This document shows positions 22,517 to 22,945 of a stretch of DNA of 22,945 nucleotides, in pieces. The stretch is from Spirochaetaceae bacterium (GTDB lineage Bacteria; Spirochaetota; Spirochaetia; Treponematales; Breznakiellaceae). The first letter of the stretch is position 1. The number at the start of each line of letters is the position of its first letter. The position numbers were made by a program, and so were the translations under genes. The stretch covers positions 1 to 22,945 of the forward strand of contig JAIRNN010000246.1 in NCBI GenBank assembly GCA_031257995.1, written 5' to 3'. The notes below the pieces were generated by a model. It did not search any database, had not been told where the DNA came from, and worked only from the letters and a program-made list of their open reading frames with translations.

Positions 22517-22660
22517 GGCGGGGGAAGTCTCCCCCTTGCTCCAGACCGCCACCCGCAAGCGGGCTTAGGGTCTTACGCTACCCCCTCTGCGGGGGACACC
22601 CCCGCAACACCCCCGGCATTAATCACGGGCCTCATTACGGTTTTTATCACGAGGAACCAC
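22517..22660. repeat. GC-rich dispersed repeat, copy 4, with attached palindromic words
   Basis: GGGGGAAGTCTCCCCC, ACCCGCAAGCGGGCTTAGGG, TACCCCCTCTGCGGGGG and CCCCCGCAACACCCCC follow the same order as copy 1 at 2324. It is followed at 22619 by TTAATCACGGGCCTCATTACG and TCACGAGGAACCACAG, relatives of the palindromic element at 5630-5812. No gene is supported between 22474 and 22783. Confidence 0.65.
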
Positions 22661-22783
22661 AGATTATGTGGATGAGCCGGTTTCACAACCTAACGTGTGG
22701 GAGTAGGCAGACCTCCCCTGCGGCCATCTTGGGCCGGGAGCGTTGAGGCGGTCTGTAACTCCTTTTTGCCGTGATCCGGGGGG

Positions 22784-22945
22784 TTACCCCGGCGGAGACG
22801 CGGGTTTTGGGGTTATCTCCAACGAGAGACGGTTCCCTTTTGCCTTCCCGTCCGCGCGGGGGCTGCCCCAAGACAAGGTGTAGGCTATGGCCGCCGGAAT
22901 CTTCGTTTTCGCCGACTTTTCCACCGCCGCCCAGTCTACTTCCTC
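22784..22945 (-). CDS. 3' end of an unrecognised gene, cut by the window edge
   Basis: On the minus strand an open frame enters from the right edge and ends at TAA 22784-22786, giving 53 residues (…DWAAVEKSAKTKIPAAIAYT, LSWGSPRADGK, ending TPKPASPPG). Codon use with G/C-rich third positions and the protein-like composition (a helix followed by a strand and a Pro-rich tail) suggest a real C-terminus. The stop lies in a CCGGGG/CCCCGG hairpin that may help termination. I do not recognise the protein. Confidence 0.45.
   Translation of the reverse strand, partial: EEVDWAAVEKSAKTKIPAAIAYTLSWGSPRADGKAKGNRLSLEITPKPASPPG

Overview
The window looks like chromosomal DNA from a spirochaete, most likely a Treponema-type gut organism. 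This is inference. It rests on a relaxed lipobox in the solute-binding protein, a lipoprotein with a 'GLSxxDI'-type Ig-like segment, moderate GC content, and many short dispersed repeats between compact operons. There are no rRNA, tRNA or CRISPR features and no intact transposon.

Layout. Positions 508-3915 (minus strand) carry a CUT1-type carbohydrate ABC importer, in the order lipoprotein binding protein, MalF-like permease, MalG-like permease, with no ATPase gene. Positions 4631-5314 (minus) encode an unknown exported protein. Positions 5390-6197 hold repeats and an orphan sigma70-type promoter, followed by a small lipoprotein gene (6198-6686). Positions 6773-7600 (minus) encode an alpha/beta hydrolase of the acetyl-xylan-esterase-like kind.

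The centre of interest is 7660-19413. A complete mannose-family PTS (IIA, IIB, IIC, IID), with a BtpA-family TIM-barrel gene between IIA and IIB, fills 7970-11245. Next comes a second plus-strand cluster: an atypical ROK-family regulator, a phosphate-binding TIM-barrel protein, a 12-13-helix permease, a HyuA-type hydantoinase/oxoprolinase without HyuB, a small HExxH protein and an FAD-dependent oxidoreductase. The two halves are linked. The promoter, a palindromic operator and the first ~160 bp of the ROK gene occur three times: at the real gene, just upstream of it, and ahead of the PTS operon. The two extra copies share a 5-nt deletion that breaks the ROK frame. The simplest reading is one regulon for uptake and breakdown of a phosphorylated, possibly amide- or lactam-containing substrate, with the PTS brought under the regulator's own operator by duplication. 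Substrate and reactions are not known.

Downstream are a NahK-like sugar kinase (19651-20805, minus), a wrecked UPF0175/DUF3368 toxin-antitoxin pair (21205-21674, minus), xanthine phosphoribosyltransferase (21898-22473, plus) and the 3' end of an unrecognised minus-strand gene at the right edge. A GC-rich repeat of about 100-150 bp appears four times (2324, 17292, 21007, 22517), always between genes.
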